The notes: a model not told the origin generated them from the sequence alone. Positions 25,242 through 33,523 are shown, numbered from the stretch's first letter. The stretch is 36,194 nucleotides of DNA from an uncultured Bacteroidales bacterium (GCA_905234645.1 CAJOIS010000026.1:1-36194), one strand, 5' to 3'. Numbers and translations are program-made.

Positions 25242-26801
25242 TTACAGCGGGATATTCGAATGTTTCTTCTCGGGGTTGGCGAGGCGTTTCGTCTCAAGCG
25301 TACGCAAGGCACGGATGACACGGAAACGGGTGTTGCGCGGCTCGATCACGTCGTCGATGTAGCCGAACTTGGCGGCCTCATAGGGGTTGGCGAACTTCTT
25401 GGTGTATTCATCCACCTTCTTGGCGACGAACTCGGCGCGCTCTTCGGGATTCTCGATCTCTGCAATCTTCTTGCCATCGAGCACCTCAACGGCACCGCTG
25501 GCACCCATGACGGCGATTTCGGCGGTCGGCCAAGCATAGTTGACGTCGTTACGCAGCTGCTTACAGCCCATCACAAGGTGGGAACCACCGTAGGACTTAC
25601 GCAGGGTAACGGTGACCTTCGGCACAGTGGATTCGCCGTAGGCATAGAGCAACTTGGCGCCGTGGACGATGATACCCGCATACTCTTGACCTGTACCAGG
25701 CAGGAAGCCGGGGACGTCGACCAAGGTCACAATCGGGATGTTGAAAGCGTCGCAGAAACGGACGAAACGGGCACCCTTACGTGAAGCGTCGCAGTCCAAA
25801 ACACCAGCGAAGAAGGCTGGGTTGTTGGCCACGATACCGACCGACATGCCATCGAAACGGGCGAAGCCGACGATGATGTTCTTGGCGTAGTTCTTATGGA
25901 TTTCGAGGAAGTCGCCATTGTCGACGATGGCATTGATGATGTCACCGACGTTGTACGGCTTGTTCGGGTTGTCGGGGATGATCTGGTTGAGTGCATCTTC
26001 CATACGGTCGATGGGGTCGTTGCATTCCACGAGCGGAGCATTCTCCATGTTGTTCTGCGGGATGAAGGAGATGAGTCTGCGGATGATGGCAAGACCTTCC
26101 TCTTCAGTTTCAGCAGCGAAGTGGGCCACACCCGACTTCTGGCTGTGGATGCGGGCACCACCGAGGTCGTCAGTGCTGACATCCTCGCCGATGACGGTCT
26201 TCACAACTTTTGGACCCGTGAGGAACATGTAACTACCCACATTGGTCATGATGATGAAGTCGGTCAGTGCGGGAGAATACACGGCGCCGCCGGCGCAGGG
26301 ACCGAAGATGGCCGAAATCTGCGGGATGACACCCGAAGCGTTGATGTTGCGCTGGAAGATTTCAGCGTAACCGGCGAGGGAACGTGAGCCCTCCTGGATA
26401 CGGGCACCGCCCGAGTCGCAGATGCCGATGACGGGAGCGCCAACTTTCATGGCTTGGTCCATCACCTTGCAAATCTTCAACGACATGGTCTCACTCAAGG
26501 CGCCGCCAAACACGGTGAAATCTTGGGCGTAGACGTAGACGACGCGGCCGTCGATAGTACCATGACCAGTGACGACGCCGTCGCCGAGGTACTGTTGCTT
26601 GTCGAGACCGAAATCGACGGTGCGATGGGTCACGAACATGTCAGTCTCTTCGAAGCTGCCTTCGTCGAGCAGGATGGCGATGCGTTCGCGGGCAGTCATC
26701 TTGCCCTTCGCATGTTGGGAGTCGATGCGCTTCTGGCCGCCACCGAGACGGGCCTCGTTGCGCTTCTCCAACAGTTCTTGTATTTTCTGTTCGATTAACA
26801 T
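25242..26801 (-). CDS. mmdA: Methylmalonyl-CoA decarboxylase alpha (carboxyltransferase) subunit
   Basis: The carboxyltransferase subunit, 519 residues, moving the carboxyl group of (S)-methylmalonyl-CoA to biotin and releasing propionyl-CoA. Two crotonase-like halves are visible. The N-terminal half has [45 protein letters not shown] and [17 protein letters not shown]; the C-terminal half has [46 protein letters not shown] and [12 protein letters not shown]. The sequence alone does not fully separate it from the propionyl-CoA carboxylase beta chain, but the Na+-pump subunits downstream and the epimerase upstream settle the role. The operon order matches propionate-forming Bacteroidota. Confidence 0.94.
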   Translation of the reverse strand: MLIEQKIQELLEKRNEARLGGGQKRIDSQHAKGKMTARERIAILLDEGSFEETDMFVTHRTVDFGLDKQQYLGDGVVTGHGTIDGRVVYVYAQDFTVFGGALSETMSLKICKVMDQAMKVGAPVIGICDSGGARIQEGSRSLAGYAEIFQRNINASGVIPQISAIFGPCAGGAVYSPALTDFIIMTNVGSYMFLTGPKVVKTVIGEDVSTDDLGGARIHSQKSGVAHFAAETEEEGLAIIRRLISFIPQNNMENAPLVECNDPIDRMEDALNQIIPDNPNKPYNVGDIINAIVDNGDFLEIHKNYAKNIIVGFARFDGMSVGIVANNPAFFAGVLDCDASRKGARFVRFCDAFNIPIVTLVDVPGFLPGTGQEYAGIIVHGAKLLYAYGESTVPKVTVTLRKSYGGSHLVMGCKQLRNDVNYAWPTAEIAVMGASGAVEVLDGKKIAEIENPEERAEFVAKKVDEYTKKFANPYEAAKFGYIDDVIEPRNTRFRVIRALRTLETKRLANPEKKHSNIPL

Positions 26802-26832
26802 AGATGTATTGTGTATTGAATATTATCTAATT

Positions 26833-26899
26833 GACTCGGGACGCGGGACTGCGGGACACGGGACTCTCCATGTCTCGCGTCTCGTGTCTCGAAGTCTCG
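26833..26899. repeat. GGGACNN array and its inverse between mce and mmdA
   Basis: The left part (26834-26868) is GACTC then GGGACGC, GGGACTGC, GGGACAC, GGGACTC. The right part (26872-26900) is GTCTCGC, GTCTCGT, GTCTCGAA, GTCTCGT, GTC, the inverse register. The two can fold onto each other in several registers in the mmd operon RNA. It shares an 18-base core with 14114-14152. Confidence 0.7.
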
Positions 26900-26903
26900 T
26901 GTC

Positions 26904-27320
26904 TTACTTATTCTTGTCCTCGCAAAATTCGGTCAGCACACCGAAAGTCGATTTCGGGTGGAGGAAGGCGATGCTCAAGCCTTCGGCACCGCCGCGCGGG
27001 GCTTGGTCGATGAGACGGATGCCGGCTTCCTTGGCTTCTTCGAGGTGACCTTCAAGGTCTTCCACGGCGAAAGCGATGTGATGCATGCCGCCACGGCCGT
27101 TGTTCTTCTCGATAAAAGCGGCGATGGTGCTCTCGGGGCTGGTGGGCTCCAACAGCTCGATTTTGGTCTGGCCGCAACGCAAGAAAGCGGTCTTTACCTT
27201 TTGGTCGGCGACTTCTTCAATGGCATAGCACTTGGTGCCAAGCAGTTTTTCAAAGAAAGGAATGGACTCGTCCAAGCTTGTGACGGCGATTCCAATGTGC
27301 TCAATGTGAGTAGGTTGCAT
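26904..27320 (-). CDS. mce: Methylmalonyl-CoA epimerase
   Basis: A 138-residue vicinal-oxygen-chelate enzyme converting (R)- to (S)-methylmalonyl-CoA, the substrate of the decarboxylase encoded downstream. Two beta-alpha-beta-beta-beta modules are visible. Metal-ligand candidates are H8 (HIEHIGIAV), H81 (GGMHHIAFAV) and E131 (FGVLTEF), at the positions expected for the family. First gene of the mce-mmdA-oadG-carrier-mmdB operon. The 102-nt gap to mmdA holds a repeat array. Promoter at 27373-27380. Confidence 0.94.
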   Translation of the reverse strand: MQPTHIEHIGIAVTSLDESIPFFEKLLGTKCYAIEEVADQKVKTAFLRCGQTKIELLEPTSPESTIAAFIEKNNGRGGMHHIAFAVEDLEGHLEEAKEAGIRLIDQAPRGGAEGLSIAFLHPKSTFGVLTEFCEDKNK

Positions 27321-27372
27321 GATTTATTCGAATAATTTTTTGTTAAAAAATACAAATGGTGAATTCACGGTG

Positions 27373-27380
27373 CAAAGGTA
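27373..27380 (-). promoter_or_regulatory. -7 element of the mce-mmd operon
   Basis: The minus strand reads TACCTTTG (TAnnTTTG). The leader would be about 45 nt. The AT-rich interval 27381-27570 to its right holds no gene I can support. Confidence 0.55.
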
Positions 27381-27570
27381 TAACATTTTTCGGGGGTTTC
27401 CAATTATATTTTTGGGATATTTCAAGAAAATATTCAAATCAATATTTAATGAGAATAAACATATTTTTCACATCTTCTTTGGTTTATCAATATTCATCCT
27501 TTTGACTCGCACTGTAGAAGGAGGAAGAAGCACTAATTATGAGTTGGTCAAGGGGCAGTTATTATTTGGA

Positions 27571-27636
27571 CCCTGAGGAAATCTGCCTAAAAAATCGAGA
27601 TTTCCTCAGTACTGAAAATTAAAATTTGTATCTTTG
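27571..27636 (+). repeat. Left direct repeat of the ATPase cassette: hairpin plus promoter
   Basis: The first 41 bp (27571-27611) are identical to 29148-29188 and contain a hairpin: GAGGAAATC with GATTTCCTC around TGCCTAAAAAATCGA. They are followed by TATCTTTG (27629-27636), a -7 element for the ATPase gene. The hairpin occupies the place where the -33 element would be, an unusual promoter layout. Confidence 0.85.
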
Positions 27637-27656
27637 CGCCGTAAAATCAATGAATT

Positions 27657-29093
27657 ATGCTCATAGGAAGAAAACAAGAAAAACAACAATTGCTCGATTT
27701 ATTGGAATCGGACCAATCGGAATTTGTCGCAGTGTATGGCCGCCGGCGTGTCGGCAAAACCTACCTTGTCAGGGAGGCCTTCGGATACCATTTTGCTTTT
27801 CAACACACGGGCATTTTGGATGCTTCGCTTCAAGAGCAATTGACTGAATTTCAGCAATCCCTAAAATCATCGGGCTATAGGAAATGTCCTGAACCCGCCA
27901 ACTGGCACGAAGCCTTCCACTTGCTTTCCAAATTGTTGGAGAAGTCAAAAGACACGAAAAAGGTAGTCTTCATTGACGAGTTACCATGGATGGACACGCT
28001 AAACTCCAACTTTATCCGTGCATTAGACCATTTTTGGAACGGTTGGGCTACTGCCCGAAAAGACATCATTTTGATTGTTTGCGGAAGTGCCACTTCGTGG
28101 ATTATCAACAAGGTCATTATGAACTACGGAGGCCTGCACAACCGCTTGACCCGACAGATTTTTCTCCGTCCTTTCACGTTGGCAGAATGCGAGCAATACA
28201 GCCAAGACCGAAAACTGGGCTTTACGCGAAAGCAACTATTGGAAGGCTATATGGCTCTTGGTGGCATTCCTTATTATTGGAGTTTTCTGCAAAAAGGCAA
28301 AAGCCTCGCAGAAAACTTCGACAGGATGTTCTTCGCAGAAAACGGAGAGATGACTCGTGAGTTTGACGCACTTTACGCCTCTCTTTTCCGCAACCCCGAA
28401 CCGCACATTGCCATTATCAAAGCCCTGTCAACCAAGAAGTCGGGATTAATGCGAAATGAAATCCTGACCGAAACTGGCTTGGACGACAACACCACCTTCA
28501 TCAAGGCCTTGAAGGAACTTGAGCAATGCGGCTTCGTTAGGAAATACACCTGTTTGGGCAAAATTAGCAAGGATGCCTTGTACCAACTGATGGACAACTT
28601 TACGCTGTTTTACTTCAAGTTCATGCAAGAAAACACAAACGGCAACCCACATTTCTGGACTTCGAGCCTCAATACATCAACGCACAACACTTGGGCGGGA
28701 TTGGCTTTTGAAAGGGTGTGTCTGCAACATCTGTCGCAAATCAAGGCAGCACTAGGTTTTGCGGCAGTCATCAGCACGGCGCACTCGTGGACTTTCAAGC
28801 CTAAATCCGATGATAGCGACCAGCTAGGCGTTCAAATTGACCTACTCATCGACCGCAACGACGAGGTCATCAACCTATGTGAGATGAAATATTGCAATGA
28901 TGTTTATTCCATCGACAAAAACGAAGATGAGAAATTGCGTCACCGCCAAGCCGTTTTCATTCGTGAAAGTAAAACTAAAAAAGCGGTGCAACTTACCATG
29001 ATTACCACATACGGCCTCGCCAAAGGAGGTTATTCCGACGACATCCAAAACCAAGTAAGGATGGAGGATTTATTCAAAATTGGAATAGAATGA
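27657..29093 (+). CDS. Orphan AAA ATPase with PD-(D/E)XK-like C-terminal domain
   Basis: A 478-residue predicted ATPase of the COG1672/ATPase_2-plus-DUF234 type; the biological role of this family is not established. The N-terminal AAA domain has Walker A GRRRVGKT (28-35), Walker B VVFIDE (D107, E108), a sensor-like IVCGSATSW (140-148) and an Arg-rich segment (GGLHNRLTRQIFLRPF). A winged-helix region follows (about 255-310, KSGLMRNEILTETGLDDNTTFIKALKELEQCGFV). The C-terminal domain keeps a nuclease signature: D395 in QIDLLID, then E409-x-K411 in CEMKY. So both ATPase and nuclease centres look intact. The codon use is visibly more AT-rich than in neighbouring operons. The gene stands alone, with its own promoter inside a 41-bp repeat copied again just after its stop, suggesting a self-contained, possibly transferred cassette. 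Confidence 0.85.
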   Translation: MLIGRKQEKQQLLDLLESDQSEFVAVYGRRRVGKTYLVREAFGYHFAFQHTGILDASLQEQLTEFQQSLKSSGYRKCPEPANWHEAFHLLSKLLEKSKDTKKVVFIDELPWMDTLNSNFIRALDHFWNGWATARKDIILIVCGSATSWIINKVIMNYGGLHNRLTRQIFLRPFTLAECEQYSQDRKLGFTRKQLLEGYMALGGIPYYWSFLQKGKSLAENFDRMFFAENGEMTREFDALYASLFRNPEPHIAIIKALSTKKSGLMRNEILTETGLDDNTTFIKALKELEQCGFVRKYTCLGKISKDALYQLMDNFTLFYFKFMQENTNGNPHFWTSSLNTSTHNTWAGLAFERVCLQHLSQIKAALGFAAVISTAHSWTFKPKSDDSDQLGVQIDLLIDRNDEVINLCEMKYCNDVYSIDKNEDEKLRHRQAVFIRESKTKKAVQLTMITTYGLAKGGYSDDIQNQVRMEDLFKIGIE

Positions 29094-29103
29094 AAACAAT
29101 GTA

Positions 29104-29125
29104 AACTATTTATAATTAAATAGTT
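29104..29125. repeat. AT-rich hairpin after the ATPase gene
   Basis: AACTATTTA and TAAATAGTT form a perfect 9-bp inverted repeat around TAAT. It lies between the ATPase stop and the right direct repeat. No T-tract, so I do not call it a terminator. Confidence 0.45.
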
Positions 29126-29147
29126 ATCAAAATTCATAAGTTTTGAA

Positions 29148-29212
29148 CCCTGAGGAAATCTGCCTAAAAAATCGAGATTTCCTCAGTAGTAAAAATTAAA
29201 GTTGTATCTTTA
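29148..29212 (+). repeat. Right direct repeat of the ATPase cassette, decayed gene head
   Basis: Identical to the left copy over 41 bp. After that it stays similar but degraded: TATCTTTA in place of TATCTTTG (29205-29212), and AATTACGCTTTA at 29230-29241 where the left copy has AATTATGCTCAT, so the start codon ATG has become ACG. It looks like the 5' end of a second, lost copy of the ATPase gene. Nothing codes between here and the terminator at 29285. Confidence 0.75.
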
Positions 29213-29284
29213 CCATCGCAGAATCAACAAATTACGCTTTAAAAAAACAGAGAAATAAACGCAGAAATCTTATTGAAACCAATC

Positions 29285-29339
29285 AAAAAGACCCCTTCCG
29301 TTGATTGCTGCAAGTCTAGCAATCGGAAGGGGTCTTTTT
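29285..29339. terminator. Strong bidirectional intrinsic terminator
   Basis: AAAAAGACCCCTTCCG (29285-29300) and CGGAAGGGGTCTTTTT (29324-29339) pair perfectly over 16 bp, with an inner ATTGCT/AGCAAT stem. T-tracts exist on both strands, so it can end the barrel-protein transcript coming from the right and anything coming from the left. Confidence 0.9.
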
Positions 29340-29365
29340 AGGGGTACGTCAGAGATGACCTAAGC

Positions 29366-29932
29366 TTAGAGCTTAATGGTCAAACCAGCGTTGAGCCAGC
29401 TCATGTAGCCTGAGTAGTTGAATTCCACTTCAACACCGATTTTGGGAGTGAAGTAGTAACGGGCACCGATGAGCTCACCGTGGCAGAATCCCCAGTGGTT
29501 ATAAGGGCTGTACACGTCATCATCATGCCAGTTAGTATAATGATAATCATAAGTGTAGGAATAATGACGCATGGCAATACCAAGCATCACACCAGCATGG
29601 ACTTCGAAATCCTTGGTGATGTTCAAACCGTAGGTAGCTCTCGGCATGATACCGATATTCGTCCAACGTTCGGTGTAATCATAATAGTATCCATCATAGT
29701 GCCAGGCACGGGTGTTGTAACCGACGAAGGCACCAACAGTGAAGTGACCCTTCCACCATGAATCGATCAGGGTGTAGTCATAGGTGACGTTGGCACCGAA
29801 GCCAGGATAGTAACCACCATGAATACCGAGAACTGAAGAGCCCTTCGGGTTCGGGTTTTCAATAGCTTGAGCGGTTTGGCTCATTGCAAAGGTCATGAAA
29901 GCGACCATCAGAAGCATAAAAACTTTCTTCAT
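29366..29932 (-). CDS. Small outer-membrane beta-barrel protein, Tyr/His-rich
   Basis: A 188-residue exported protein. The signal peptide (MKKVFMLLMVAFMTFAMSQT, then AQA) is followed by strands typical of a small porin-like barrel: SSVLGIHGGYYPGFGANVTYDY, HFTVGAFVGYNTRAW, IGIMPRATYGLNIT and, at the end, IGVEVEFNYSGYMSWLNAGLTIKL. The extracellular loops are strikingly rich in Tyr, His and Asp (HYDGYYYDYTERW; HYSYTYDYHYTNWHDDDVY). This could reflect metal or ligand binding, but that is only a guess. It is a single gene with a promoter at 30038-30045 and a strong terminator. Confidence 0.78.
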   Translation of the reverse strand: MKKVFMLLMVAFMTFAMSQTAQAIENPNPKGSSVLGIHGGYYPGFGANVTYDYTLIDSWWKGHFTVGAFVGYNTRAWHYDGYYYDYTERWTNIGIMPRATYGLNITKDFEVHAGVMLGIAMRHYSYTYDYHYTNWHDDDVYSPYNHWGFCHGELIGARYYFTPKIGVEVEFNYSGYMSWLNAGLTIKL

Positions 29933-30037
29933 TTTGATTCAATTTTTGGTTAGGCTCTTGATTTTCAATTAAGTTTACCTCCTTCGGCATAAGAGCCTTT
30001 CACGCCTCTGGAGGCTTTTTTGACTTGCTTTTCGCGG

Positions 30038-30045
30038 CAAAGATA
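30038..30045 (-). promoter_or_regulatory. -7 element of the barrel-protein gene
   Basis: The minus strand reads TATCTTTG. The leader is about 100 nt and contains a possible 8-bp stem (29990-30019, AAGAGCCT with AGGCTTTT) and a GGAGG sequence. Confidence 0.55.
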
Positions 30046-30103
30046 CAAATTATTTTTGTAAGCGATGCTTTTTTCAACAATAATAGGTCTTATCTTTACC
30101 AAA

Positions 30104-31492
30104 TCACTTATGGACTCTACGAACGAAGTTCTCCACTTCAGGCACACCGCCTTGGTAGACGAGGTATCCGTTGTAGGGTTCTCTCGGGGTGATCTCGCTG
30201 TTGACAGGCGTGAGCATGATGCGCTTCACTTCTTCCCTGTCGTGCGTCTGACCCAAAGCCCAGCCCAACTTGATGTAGGCGGTCTCGGCAAGCATGTTGC
30301 CCGCCGGGATGATGCCGCGGTTCATCAAGTCACGACCGGTGTCGTAGACGAACATGTGGGCATAGCCCCAGATGGTCTGGACGCACATGTACTGGTGCAC
30401 ACCCTTGTCGGTGGCGCGCTGGATGGCGTCAAACATTCCCTTGTTGACGTGACCCAAGCCCGTGCCGTCCCAAATAATGCCCTGATAGCCATTGTCGACC
30501 AAGGCGTCAAGCACATCGGGCTTCATGCCAGGATAATAGTACAGGATGGCCACGCGGTCGTCGAAGGTCGGGATGATCTTCACGTCGCGGTCTTGACGGC
30601 GGTGGTTGTAGACTTCCTTGATCGGCACCACACCGTTCTTTCTGTCGACGGTGGCGACGGGCGCGTCACCGATGGTACGGAAGGTGGAACGATAGCTGGA
30701 GTGCATCTTACGCACACGCGTACCACGGTGCAGGAAGCCGTATTCGTCGGAGGTGGGACCGAACATGCATACCATCACCTCGGCCACATCGCCGTGACCG
30801 GCAGCGGTCATGGCATGCATCAGGTTCAAGGCGGCGTCGGACGACGGACGGTCGGACGAACGCTGCGAACCGACCAATACGATCGGCACAGGCAGGTTCT
30901 GGCACATGAAGGTCAAGGCAGCGGCGGTGTGGGCCAAGGTATCCGTACCGTGACCGATGACGATGCCGTCGATGCCGTTTTGGATCTCCTCACCAATTTT
31001 TTTGGCCAGGGCGATGTACTCCTTGGGCGACATGTTCTCGGAGAACACGGCGAACACCTTCTCGGTGTCGAGGTTGCAGATGTCGGCCAGCTCCGGCACG
31101 GCGCCATACAATTCACCAGGCGAGAAAGCGGGAATCACAGCACCCGTGCGGTAGTCGAGACGCGAGGCGATGGTACCACCCGTGCCGAGCAGCTTCACAT
31201 GCGGAAGACCCTCGGTGTAAGGGAATTCCTTCTCCGGAATGTGGTAGTTGGCTTTCTTGTAGTCGAGCTCCACCATGCTGGTGATGGTGCTGATGTCGAC
31301 ACCGATGTTGTAACCCGTGTTGACCTTCATCACGATATGCTGGTCGTCCTGGAAGGCAGCGCGAGGCAGGATCGTGCCTTTGAAGAGGCCACCCGTGGTC
31401 TGGCACTCGGCCTGACTCCACACGCGGCAGTTGTATTTCTTGAGCACCTCAAGCGAGGCACCCCAATATCCTTGGAAAAAATCTTCAGCCAT
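30104..31492 (-). CDS. gatD: Glu-tRNA(Gln) amidotransferase subunit D (GatD), archaeal type
   Basis: The asparaginase-like subunit that releases ammonia from an amide donor for the conversion of Glu-tRNA(Gln) to Gln-tRNA(Gln). It has 462 residues. An N-terminal barrel-like domain of about 95 residues, absent from ordinary asparaginases, includes FKGTILPRAAFQDDQHIVMKVNTGYNIGVDI. The asparaginase core keeps the four active-site residues: T107 (GTGGTIAS), T183 and D184 (GHGTDTLAH) and K262 (HRGTRVRKMHSS). Landmarks VVPIKEVYNH and DGTGLGHVNKGMFDAI also fit GatD. It starts 8 nt after gatE in the same direction, an arrangement that excludes a free asparaginase. GatDE is regarded as archaeal; its presence in a Bacteroidota-like context is unusual. 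Confidence 0.88.
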   Translation of the reverse strand: MAEDFFQGYWGASLEVLKKYNCRVWSQAECQTTGGLFKGTILPRAAFQDDQHIVMKVNTGYNIGVDISTITSMVELDYKKANYHIPEKEFPYTEGLPHVKLLGTGGTIASRLDYRTGAVIPAFSPGELYGAVPELADICNLDTEKVFAVFSENMSPKEYIALAKKIGEEIQNGIDGIVIGHGTDTLAHTAAALTFMCQNLPVPIVLVGSQRSSDRPSSDAALNLMHAMTAAGHGDVAEVMVCMFGPTSDEYGFLHRGTRVRKMHSSYRSTFRTIGDAPVATVDRKNGVVPIKEVYNHRRQDRDVKIIPTFDDRVAILYYYPGMKPDVLDALVDNGYQGIIWDGTGLGHVNKGMFDAIQRATDKGVHQYMCVQTIWGYAHMFVYDTGRDLMNRGIIPAGNMLAETAYIKLGWALGQTHDREEVKRIMLTPVNSEITPREPYNGYLVYQGGVPEVENFVRRVHK

Positions 31493-31500
31493 GTTCTTCT

Positions 31501-33447
31501 TTATTTGATGTTGTTAGCCAATTCTTTCATTTCGATGTTACCCATCGCTTCCTTCATCTGACCCATGATCCAGTTCTGGCGGTCGAGGTCGCTGCACGAC
31601 TTCTTCTTCGGGGTGAAGCCAGCGCAGAGATTGTCGAGCTTGGTGAGCAGGTCGTCCTTAGCATAGCGCTTGAAGCCCATCTTGTCGAGCACCTGCTGCA
31701 TGTCCATTGAGGCATCCTCAACCAAAGCGGGAGCCATGTACCATGCCAGACGGTAGTCCAGACCCTGTTCCTTCAGGAAGGCGAAGAGCTTGTACAAGGT
31801 CTCGCCGTTGAACTTCGAGGCGGCGTTCTTACCCAAAAGGTGCTTGAGTCTCATGCCGACAAAGCGACCGACGGTGCGGCCGTCCACGCCGAGTTTCTCG
31901 ACGACTTCGGCCATGGCAGGATACCAGTTCTTTGCGAAGATGTATCTGAAGCAGTCCTCAGGCACATTCCACTCCTTGAGTTTATAGTAACGGTCGATGA
32001 TTTCGGTGGGCAGCTCGGCACGCATGGCCTTGATGTAAGCCGGGTCGAGCGGGATGGGAGCCGAGTCGGTGTCGGGATACATACGGTCGGCACCGGGGAG
32101 CACGCGCTCAAAGATGGTGATGCCGTTGCAGATGGCCTTACGGGTTTCCTTCGGCACGCCGTCGAAGGCCATGAGGCAACGCTCTTCCACCGTCTCGATG
32201 GCAGTAGGCATGTCTTCCTTGGGACCCCAAACAAGGACGAGGGCGTCTTCGTCGGTGGCATGGACTTTCTTGCCCAATCTGTGCCATTGGGCATGCGTCA
32301 GCACAGGTTCCAGCATCTCGTCGTGAAGCATGTTGGGACGCTCGAGGCAGGCGATGACCTTCAGGCGGTCGGCGATTTCGTCGGCGAACATCTTGCCAGG
32401 TTGGGTGAAGTGCGACAGCACGCCACGGAACTTCGGCAGCTTGATGAGTTTCATCGCGCCACCCTTGGCCTTGTTGTCGAGGATAGGCATGTAGTCGGTA
32501 GCAAACGAAACGTCGGCCACTTCCACTTTCCAGCCTTCCTTGCCGATTTCGCGGTTGAGGCGCTCTTGCAACTGTACCAATGACCATTGGCGGAAACACT
32601 CGTTGTGCGACAATTCGGGGATCCACTTGGCATGTTGCACACCCTTCAGCTCGATGCGGGTGCCGCCCGTGCAGCTCACGTTGACATCTTGACGACCAGC
32701 GCCCATGCCCGTGCGGACAAGGCCCGTGCTACGGCCAAGGAAACGGATGTATTCGCAGGTCTCGCGCAACTCGTCGGGGTTCTTGCAGTCGGGATAGGTG
32801 ACAGTCTCGATCAACGGCACGCCGAGACGGTCTGTTTGATAGACGCGGCGGTGGCCAATGTCGCTGATTTCACGGCAGGCGTCTTCTTCGATGCTCAGCT
32901 GAATGAGGCGGATGTCCTTCTTCGGCAGCTTGAGCAGGCCTTCCACGCCGACGATGGCGGTACGTTGGAAGCCCGTCGGGATGGAGCCGTCGAGGTATTG
33001 TTTACGGGTGATATGCACCTCGCCCACGATGTTCAGGTTCGAACGCAGAGCGATGACGATGGCGTTGTGCAGTGCCTCCTTGTTGATGGGGAACGGCGGG
33101 GTGTCGTCGATGTCGTAGGTGCAGGCGGTGCCGTTCTTGATGTGGTAGACGATTTCCTTCTTCGTCTTGAACTCCATCAAGGCCGTGCCGTCGTATTCGC
33201 CCAGCTCGGAGAGCGTCGGGCGCATGTGACGGATCAACTCGGCATCGTATTCCTCAAACTTGTTGAATTGTCCGGCGGGACAGTGGCAGAACAGCTTCTC
33301 CTTGGTCTTGATTTGCTGGTGCACTTCGAGTCCCGACATGAAGCCTATGCGGTCATAGTCTTCCTGGGTGGCTTTTTTGCGCTCCACGTAGCCGGCCTGT
33401 TGCTTGGTCTGCTCGTAGTTGGCGCGGGGGTCAAAGTTCGTGCTCAT
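31501..33447 (-). CDS. gatE: Glu-tRNA(Gln) amidotransferase subunit E (GatE), archaeal type
   Basis: The GatB-related subunit that activates Glu-tRNA(Gln) and transfers the ammonia from GatD. The 648 residues exceed bacterial GatB (about 480) because of an inserted AspRS-type GAD domain, the mark of GatE. Order: the GatB-type kinase core, about 30-300 (GFMSGLEVHQQI, the zinc-type LFCHCPAG, RTAIVGVEGLL, QLSIEEDACREI, DRLGVPLIETVTYPD, GAGRQDVNVSCTGGTRIELKG); the GAD-like insertion, about 330-440 (VLSHFTQPGKMFADEI, DALVLVWGP); the return to core (RMYPDTDSAPI); and a helical YqeY-like tail, about 500-640, for tRNA recognition. It heads the gatE-gatD pair. The leader contains a GGCCCTTCGAC repeat. 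Confidence 0.88.
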   Translation of the reverse strand: MSTNFDPRANYEQTKQQAGYVERKKATQEDYDRIGFMSGLEVHQQIKTKEKLFCHCPAGQFNKFEEYDAELIRHMRPTLSELGEYDGTALMEFKTKKEIVYHIKNGTACTYDIDDTPPFPINKEALHNAIVIALRSNLNIVGEVHITRKQYLDGSIPTGFQRTAIVGVEGLLKLPKKDIRLIQLSIEEDACREISDIGHRRVYQTDRLGVPLIETVTYPDCKNPDELRETCEYIRFLGRSTGLVRTGMGAGRQDVNVSCTGGTRIELKGVQHAKWIPELSHNECFRQWSLVQLQERLNREIGKEGWKVEVADVSFATDYMPILDNKAKGGAMKLIKLPKFRGVLSHFTQPGKMFADEIADRLKVIACLERPNMLHDEMLEPVLTHAQWHRLGKKVHATDEDALVLVWGPKEDMPTAIETVEERCLMAFDGVPKETRKAICNGITIFERVLPGADRMYPDTDSAPIPLDPAYIKAMRAELPTEIIDRYYKLKEWNVPEDCFRYIFAKNWYPAMAEVVEKLGVDGRTVGRFVGMRLKHLLGKNAASKFNGETLYKLFAFLKEQGLDYRLAWYMAPALVEDASMDMQQVLDKMGFKRYAKDDLLTKLDNLCAGFTPKKKSCSDLDRQNWIMGQMKEAMGNIEMKELANNIK

Positions 33448-33483
33448 TATTTATTATTTAATTGTATTGCTATATTCTTATAC

Positions 33484-33507
33484 GGCCCTTCGACGGGCTC
33501 AGGGGCC
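33484..33507. repeat. CCCTTCGAC-GGGCTCAGGG repeat in the gatE leader
   Basis: GGCCCTTCGACGGGCTCAGG then GGCC. A semi-palindrome (GGCCC and GGGCC ends). It lies between the predicted gatE -7 element (33516-33523) and the gatE ATG, so it would be transcribed. Confidence 0.75.
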
Positions 33508-33515
33508 TAAAGGCT

Positions 33516-33523
33516 CAAAAATA
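33516..33523 (-). promoter_or_regulatory. -7 element of the gatE-gatD operon
   Basis: The minus strand reads TATTTTTG (TAnnTTTG). The predicted leader is about 60 nt. Confidence 0.5.

Noticed and set aside
27319..27576. An 85-codon open frame in the AT-rich gap before the ATPase gene
   Set aside because: No domain, low-complexity Phe/Ile/Lys content, and it covers the mce promoter and the left direct repeat.
27571..29188. Reading the two 41-bp repeats as a CRISPR array
   Set aside because: Only two copies 1.5 kb apart with a gene between them; no regular spacers and no cas genes.
29990..30019. Terminator-like hairpin with six Ts on the plus strand
   Set aside because: No plus-strand gene ends there; on the minus strand it would be in a leader without a T-tract, so I mention it only with the promoter.
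30104..31492. Annotating gatD as a plain L-asparaginase
   Set aside because: The extra N-terminal domain and 8-nt linkage to a GatE with a GAD-type insertion indicate the amidotransferase subunit.
30065..31561. A 498-codon plus-strand open frame opposite gatD, and similar long antisense frames opposite the transporter, peptidase, hydG, glyA and others
   Set aside because: They mirror real genes with strong family motifs on the other strand, lack recognisable domains, and are explained by high-GC codon bias in the true genes.
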